Assembly (NCBI GenBank): GCA_002898675.1
Contig: BEHW01000037.1
Coordinates: 1 to 18,151 of the forward strand
Reading direction: 5' to 3'
DNA length: 18,151 nt
From: a bacterium HR20
GTDB lineage: Bacteria > Bacteroidota > Ignavibacteria > Kapaibacteriales > NICIL-2
Shown piece after piece: positions 13,811 to 18,151 of the stretch. The translations under genes and the position numbers were made by a program. The notes under the pieces are model-generated. The model had not been told where the DNA came from. It saw nothing but the letters and a program-made list of their open reading frames with translations, and searched no databases. Positions within the stretch are counted from its first letter, which is position 1, and each line of letters begins with the position of its first letter.

Positions 13811-15193
13811 ATGCCCGGACCACCTCAGCACTCTCCCCGCTGTACAGTGGTTGGTGCAAGACGCAGTGGTATTGCTGCTGCTCGCCTTGCCTCCGACTGT
13901 GGATACTGCGTTTTTCTGACCGATACAACTCCGAAAGAGCAACTGGGCGATCTTTCGTGGCTTGATCATGGAGGAATCGAAGCGGAATTCGGAACGCATT
14001 CTCTCGACCGCGCTCTCGATACGGAGGTGATCGTTAGCTCGCCTGGTGTGCCACCATCAGCTCCAATTCTCCAGGCTGCACTCGAACGCGGCATCCCCAT
14101 CGTTAGCGAGTTGGAATTTGCCAGTTGGCACGCGCAAGCACCAATTGTTGCGATCACCGGTACCAACGGCAAAACCACAACAACTGCACTGACAGCCCAC
14201 ATCCTCTCGCACACCGGCTATGACGCAATCGCGTGCGGCAACATCGGACTGCCGCTGTCGGATGTCATCCGAAACGATCGCCATGATCTGCCCGCCCGCC
14301 GCATCTACGTTGTCGAAGCAAGTTCATACCAACTTCTTTGGACTGACCGCTTCCACCCACGGGTGGCGATGATTTTGAACATCACTCCGGATCACCTGAG
14401 CTACCACGGCTCGATGGAAGCCTACATCCGCGCCAAGTGGAAGATTTTCCAAAATCAAACATCCGACGATGCGCTAATTTTGTGCGCCGACGATCCTCAT
14501 GCAGCAGAGGCATCGCGGCATGCTCGGTCGCGGGTGCGCTGGTTCAGCCTTCATCCTGTCGTCGAAGGGATGTACCTGCGCCAAAGCGACGATTGCATTG
14601 TCGAAGTCTGCAGCACTGTGGAGGCAAAACTGATGTATCGAAGCGAACTTCCCGTTCGCGGGGTGCACAACGTGTACAACGCGATGGCGGCAGCGCTCGC
14701 AGCACGCGCATTCGAGGTGACCAACGAAAACATTCGTGACAGTCTTCTCTCGTTCGCAGGAGTTGAGCACCGGCTCGAACACGTCCGCACAATCGGAGGG
14801 GTTGAATACATCAACGATTCGAAAGCAACCAACGTCAACGCAACTTGGTATGCGCTCGAAGCATTCGAGCAGCCTGTTGTCCTTCTGCTCGGCGGGCAAG
14901 CAGAGAACAACGACTATTCGATGCTCGACGCAACCGTACGCAAGCGTTGCCGCGCAGTCATTGCATTTGGAGAGCAGGCGCCGGTAATCTTCAATCACTT
15001 CTGCACGATGGTGCGGTGCTACCAGGTTCGAACTCTTGCAGACGCTGTTGCGTGCGCCCACCGGATCGCCGAAGATGGTGACGTTGTGCTGCTCTCCCCC
15101 GCGTGTAAATCCTTCGATGAATTTGTGAACTTCGAGCATCGGGGGACAGCGTTCAAAGAGCTGGTCTGGCAGCTTCCTGACGTGTCGCAATGA
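13811..15193 (+). CDS. murD: UDP-N-acetylmuramoylalanine--D-glutamate ligase
   Basis: Cytoplasmic ATP-dependent ligase that adds D-glutamate to UDP-MurNAc-L-Ala in peptidoglycan precursor synthesis. The 460-aa product has the N-terminal UDP-binding fold (TVVGARRSGIAAARL, 12-26), the P-loop GTNGKTTTT (117-125), CGNIGLPLSD (142-151), EASSYQL (169-175), ITPDHLSYHGSMEAY (191-205) followed by Lys209 at the position of the carbamylated lysine, HRLEHV (320-325), NDSKATNV (335-342), and the C-terminal LLSPACKSFDEFVNFEHRG. LLGGQAENNDYS replaces the more usual LGGxDKGxD form, which is a moderate change in the C-terminal domain. The ATG at 13811 is chosen because the upstream TTG is inside a promoter element. 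The stop overlaps the ftsW start (ATGA). Identification is secure. Confidence 0.97.
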   Translation: MPGPPQHSPRCTVVGARRSGIAAARLASDCGYCVFLTDTTPKEQLGDLSWLDHGGIEAEFGTHSLDRALDTEVIVSSPGVPPSAPILQAALERGIPIVSELEFASWHAQAPIVAITGTNGKTTTTALTAHILSHTGYDAIACGNIGLPLSDVIRNDRHDLPARRIYVVEASSYQLLWTDRFHPRVAMILNITPDHLSYHGSMEAYIRAKWKIFQNQTSDDALILCADDPHAAEASRHARSRVRWFSLHPVVEGMYLRQSDDCIVEVCSTVEAKLMYRSELPVRGVHNVYNAMAAALAARAFEVTNENIRDSLLSFAGVEHRLEHVRTIGGVEYINDSKATNVNATWYALEAFEQPVVLLLGGQAENNDYSMLDATVRKRCRAVIAFGEQAPVIFNHFCTMVRCYQVRTLADAVACAHRIAEDGDVVLLSPACKSFDEFVNFEHRGTAFKELVWQLPDVSQ

Positions 15194-16290
15194 ACGCCCC
15201 ATCCGATCGCATCGTGCTCAGTATTGCAACAGTGCTCCTGGTGGCGGGGATCGTGTTTGTGTACTCCGCGAGCGCGGAATTCGCGAGCGTTCGCCTTGGA
15301 GATGCCGAGCGCCTTGTGGTCAACCACACAGTTCGCGTTGCGCTCTCGCTTGGCCTCATGCTGCTGCTCAGCCGGGTTGACTACCACATCTTCGAGCAGA
15401 TCAGCCGTCCGCTGTTGGTGTTGAGTCTTGTGCTCTTGGCGTTTGTCTTGGTGCAGGGTACGCAGCTGAAGGGTGCCGTGCGATGGCTCGATCTTGCTGG
15501 AATGAGCCTGCAACCGTCAGAGCTCGCAAAGTTCGCGTTGCTGTTCCACCTTGCAGTGCGGATGAGCCAGCTCGACGTCGAACTGTGGGATTGGAAGCGT
15601 GGGCTATTACCGCTGATTGGATGGGCAACGCTCGTTGTCGGGGCAATTGCACTCCAACCCAACCTCTCCACTGCCGCTCTGATATTTTCGCTCGTGATGA
15701 TACTGCTGTTCGTTGGTGGAGCACGTCTGGCTCACTTGAGCGTGATCGCCGCCATTGGTCTGGTGGCGGTGGCACTCTACGCCGTCGGTGCAGACTATCG
15801 TGTGCAGCGAATCGCCACGTACCTGGGATCCAACAGTAACGCGGATGATTCCTACCAACTCCAGCAAGCACTCATTGGCTTTGCGCGAGGTGGCATCGTT
15901 GGTGTCGGCCCGGGCCAGAGCCGCCAGCGGGATTTGTTTCTCCCAGAATCATACGGAGACTTCATCGCCGCCATCATCGGCGAAGAATACGGTGTAGTCG
16001 GGATTCTGCTGCTCCTGGCTGCCTACGCAGCAATCGTAGTTCGTGGGATTCGCATTGCAGTGCGGGCACCCGATACACTCGGCTACTTGCTGGCATGGTC
16101 GGTGACAATAGCTATCGGCTTCTACGCATTGGTGCACGTTGCTGTCAACTGCGGGTTGCTCCCCACAACCGGTATTCCTCTTCCCCTTGTCAGTTACGGC
16201 GGTAGCAGCATTGTCTTCACTGCGAGTGCGCTTGGAGTCCTCCTCAACATTAGCCGTCAAGCCAATCGCACGGAGGTTCCCTATGCCTAA
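15190..16290 (+). CDS. ftsW: SEDS-family septal peptidoglycan glycosyltransferase FtsW
   Basis: Integral membrane glycosyltransferase that polymerises lipid II at the division septum with its cognate class B penicillin-binding protein. The 366-aa product has about ten hydrophobic segments and SEDS signatures: VRWLDLAGMSLQPSELAKFA (region about 97-116), PESYGDFIAAIIGEEYGVVG (about 257-276) and GLLPTTGIPLPLVSYGGSS near the C-terminus. The DFIxAxIxEE form and adjacency to murD favour FtsW over RodA. It starts in the murD stop (ATGA) with no Shine-Dalgarno, and its last eight bases overlap the next gene. The N-terminus is short, with TM1 starting almost immediately. No partner penicillin-binding protein is in the window. 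RodA is the only real alternative. Confidence 0.93.
   Translation: MNAPSDRIVLSIATVLLVAGIVFVYSASAEFASVRLGDAERLVVNHTVRVALSLGLMLLLSRVDYHIFEQISRPLLVLSLVLLAFVLVQGTQLKGAVRWLDLAGMSLQPSELAKFALLFHLAVRMSQLDVELWDWKRGLLPLIGWATLVVGAIALQPNLSTAALIFSLVMILLFVGGARLAHLSVIAAIGLVAVALYAVGADYRVQRIATYLGSNSNADDSYQLQQALIGFARGGIVGVGPGQSRQRDLFLPESYGDFIAAIIGEEYGVVGILLLLAAYAAIVVRGIRIAVRAPDTLGYLLAWSVTIAIGFYALVHVAVNCGLLPTTGIPLPLVSYGGSSIVFTASALGVLLNISRQANRTEVPYA
16272..16276 (+). promoter_or_regulatory. Shine-Dalgarno of the exported TPR gene
   Basis: GGAGG lies six bases before the ATG at 16283, inside the last codons of ftsW. It is the strongest such site on this strand and decides the start, which gives a good signal peptide. 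Confidence 0.6.
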
Positions 16291-18151
16291 AGGATGGAGA
16301 GCGATAGCAACGTGGATGGCGGCATCGTTACTGGCTCTCAGCAGTGCAACGCTACCTGCCCACGGGCAACTTCTTTCGCCTTTGCCGGAGGATGTACTCC
16401 ATCGAACACTCGAAGCTGTGCTCCTTGAGCAGTCGCAGCAATCGCTCCGGGCAAGCAACGCGCTCGGTCGGCAGCTTGCGCCACCACTGATTCACCCTCT
16501 CGACGCTGCGCCTGAGCTGGAAGCAATCCGGCTGGAGCTACTTCGTGGCAACCGCCAACTCGCAATCGCTCGGCTGGGCTCCTACCTTGAGCACCGACCC
16601 ATTCTTCCGTTCCGTGCCGAAGCATACTACCTTCGCGGTGTGGCGCAGTTCGACGAGCAACGCTACGGGCTTGCCGCACTTGACTTTGACTCGGCAGCAA
16701 CGCAAGTGCGCGAGCGCACGCAGGGTGACTCCAGCGACCGTCAATTTTGGCGGCGCGCGCAGTACTGGAAAGCGGTTGCGCTCATGCACCAGTCGTCCTT
16801 CGAACAGGCAACGCAATCGTTTTGCCAGCTGCTCGAGGACCCTTCGGACTATTGTGACGATGCGTACGTCGGCTTAGGTACGATTGCTGAATTTCGTGGC
16901 GACTATCGCGCTGCACTGGCGTACTACGACAGTGCACTTGCCTGCAGTGCGCGAGGAGATCTTATCGTCACCGCGAACATTCGCGCAGCACAGCAGCTAC
17001 TGTTGCTTCGCCAACCACGCCAAGCACTCCAACGGCTGGCGGCTGCGCGTCAAGCACGCGATATGATCGGGCAGGAAAGCGCGCTACTGCCCCAGCAGAA
17101 CCTTGCCCCCGATGCAGATGCCCTCATCGAGCTCCTCACGGCAGAAGCACTGAGCCAGATTGGGCAGTTTGCGCAAGCAATCGAGCGTTACCATGCTGTG
17201 ACTGCTTCTGGTACACTCCGCAACTCACCCCTACGGTGGCAGGCGTATCTCGGCATTGGCTGGGCAGAACTCAATCGTGGGCGCTACTCCGATGCGATCG
17301 TCGCCTACCGCACCGTCCTTGATTCGGTCGCCGATGTGCTCTCGCTCCAGCGAGCGCAGGCATTGCTCTTCCGTGCGGTTGCCGTCGAACGTAGTGGCGA
17401 CGCCCTCAAAGCAATAGAACTCTTCGATGAGCTCATCGCGGACCCAGCCTTCCCGTTGCGTGCGCAGGCCTTGATCGAACGTGGGCAGATTGAGTACACG
17501 CGGGCGCAATACCGCACAGCGTGGCTGCTCTTCGACCGTGCCTACCGCGCAGCAAGTGACCCCGCGACGATGATGCGCGGACTTCTGCTTCGCGCACGGA
17601 CGGAGTTCGATCTCCGACGCTGGGATAGCACCATTCGCTCCTGCAACGAGTTGGAGCAGCACGCACGGAGACTAACAGCAACCGTTGTCCCGAATCTTGA
17701 GCTGCTCACAGCGGAAGCGCTACTTCTCCGTGGAATTGCTGCAGCAAACGATGGGCGCTACTCCGATGCAATTACCGATCTCGGATCGTTCATCGCACGC
17801 TACCCAACCCATGACCGCCACGATGAAGCGTTGCTCTGGCTTGCAGAAAGCTACGAACGTTCGAACATGCTCGAAAACGCCGTGGCTGCACTGGAGCAAC
17901 TGCTCAACCAACACCCCAACTCCGCGCGACGAGAAGAGGCACTCTACAACCTGGGCTGGGCACAGTTCCGGCTGCGAAAATTCGATGCTGCCACGCAAAC
18001 GTTCGACCGCCTGCTGGCTGAGTTCCCACGAACTTCCCATGCAATTGACGTTACTCTCCGCAAAGCGGACATGCTCTACCTGTCCAAAAAGTACGCCGAA
18101 GCTGCACGGCTCTACCGTCAGGTGGTCAAAACTACCCCGCAGAGCGACGAC
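16283..18151 (+). CDS. Exported TPR-repeat protein, 3' end cut by window
   Basis: The 623 visible residues begin with a signal peptide (MPKGWRAIATWMAASLLALS..., cleavage likely near AHG-Q at about residue 28) with no lipobox cysteine. It is therefore predicted to be periplasmic or exported. The rest is helical tetratricopeptide-like repeats, for example YYLRGVAQFDEQRYGLAALDFDSA, AYLGIGWAELNRGRYSDAIVAYRTVL, and near the right edge ALYNLGWAQFRLRKFDAATQTFDRLLAEFP and ADMLYLSKKYAEAARLYRQV. The last units resemble YbgF/BamD-type TPRs known from envelope assembly proteins; this is a resemblance only. The ATG overlaps the last eight bases of ftsW, so it is probably expressed with murD and ftsW, suggesting a link to cell-wall growth or division. 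The frame is open at the right edge and the C-terminus is unknown. Confidence 0.85.
   Translation, partial: MPKGWRAIATWMAASLLALSSATLPAHGQLLSPLPEDVLHRTLEAVLLEQSQQSLRASNALGRQLAPPLIHPLDAAPELEAIRLELLRGNRQLAIARLGSYLEHRPILPFRAEAYYLRGVAQFDEQRYGLAALDFDSAATQVRERTQGDSSDRQFWRRAQYWKAVALMHQSSFEQATQSFCQLLEDPSDYCDDAYVGLGTIAEFRGDYRAALAYYDSALACSARGDLIVTANIRAAQQLLLLRQPRQALQRLAAARQARDMIGQESALLPQQNLAPDADALIELLTAEALSQIGQFAQAIERYHAVTASGTLRNSPLRWQAYLGIGWAELNRGRYSDAIVAYRTVLDSVADVLSLQRAQALLFRAVAVERSGDALKAIELFDELIADPAFPLRAQALIERGQIEYTRAQYRTAWLLFDRAYRAASDPATMMRGLLLRARTEFDLRRWDSTIRSCNELEQHARRLTATVVPNLELLTAEALLLRGIAAANDGRYSDAITDLGSFIARYPTHDRHDEALLWLAESYERSNMLENAVAALEQLLNQHPNSARREEALYNLGWAQFRLRKFDAATQTFDRLLAEFPRTSHAIDVTLRKADMLYLSKKYAEAARLYRQVVKTTPQSDD

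Noticed and set aside
12916..13965. Long plus-strand open frame (349 aa) crossing the TPR gene and the murD start
   Set aside because: It is antisense to a clear TPR protein and overlaps murD in another frame; no domain, signal peptide or plausible composition.
14474..15202. 242-aa minus-strand frame antisense to murD
   Set aside because: Cys/His-rich but only as the reverse complement of conserved murD sequence; no start context.
1..18151. tRNA, rRNA, CRISPR, insertion sequence or prophage
   Set aside because: Nearly every base is in a recognisable gene; I found no tRNA-like fold, spaced direct repeats, transposase or integrase.

Overview
The window is a GC-moderate (mid-50s % by eye), gene-dense bacterial chromosome segment. 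It holds eleven protein-coding genes, two of them cut by the window ends, and almost no non-coding DNA. I see no RNA gene, insertion sequence, CRISPR array or phage gene. Three things point to the Bacteroidota/Chlorobiota/Ignavibacteriota/Kapabacteria assemblage (FCB group). One gene encodes a secreted SBBP beta-propeller protein with a C-terminal domain like a type IX secretion sorting signal. Several starts are preceded by exact TAnnTTTG promoter elements, the form used by the primary sigma factor of Bacteroidota. Most starts lack a Shine-Dalgarno sequence. A Kapabacteria- or Ignavibacteria-like lineage is my best guess; this is inference, not a database result.

Layout. 1-2459 (minus): lysS (lysyl-tRNA synthetase) followed, with a TGATG overlap, by an intramembrane M50 (site-2/EGY-like) protease cut by the left edge. 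2579-3954 (plus): trmD and queC, overlapping by ATGA; both act in tRNA guanine modification. 3968-4825 (minus): a two-domain rhodanese of the CysA/SseA type. 4894-11845 (plus): three coupled genes, each start overlapping the previous stop. They encode a 1216-aa T9SS-type beta-propeller/Ig/cohesin-like protein, an outer-membrane barrel protein with two OmpA-like domains, and a polytopic MOP-superfamily (possibly Ank-like) transporter. 11809-13698 (minus): a long cytoplasmic TPR protein whose 3' end overlaps the transporter gene. 13811 to the right edge (plus): murD, ftsW and an exported TPR protein that runs off the window, all overlapping.

How they work together. The left part is tRNA charging and modification. 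The right part is a fragment of the division/cell-wall (dcw) cluster in which a TPR gene occupies the place usually taken by murG. The middle operon is the most distinctive region. It couples a surface-secreted propeller protein to an outer-membrane, peptidoglycan-binding-type protein and an inner-membrane exporter-like protein, so its products could span all three layers of the envelope. None of the three has an assigned function, and this operon is the best candidate here for an undescribed system.

Regulation. Exact TAnnTTTG elements lie 27-31 nt upstream of the chosen starts of lysS, the propeller gene and murD. They rule out the longer TTG-initiated forms of lysS and murD. A perfect inverted repeat (GCAGTT-N6-AACTGC) sits in the -33 position of the murD promoter, inside the divergent region shared with the cytoplasmic TPR gene.
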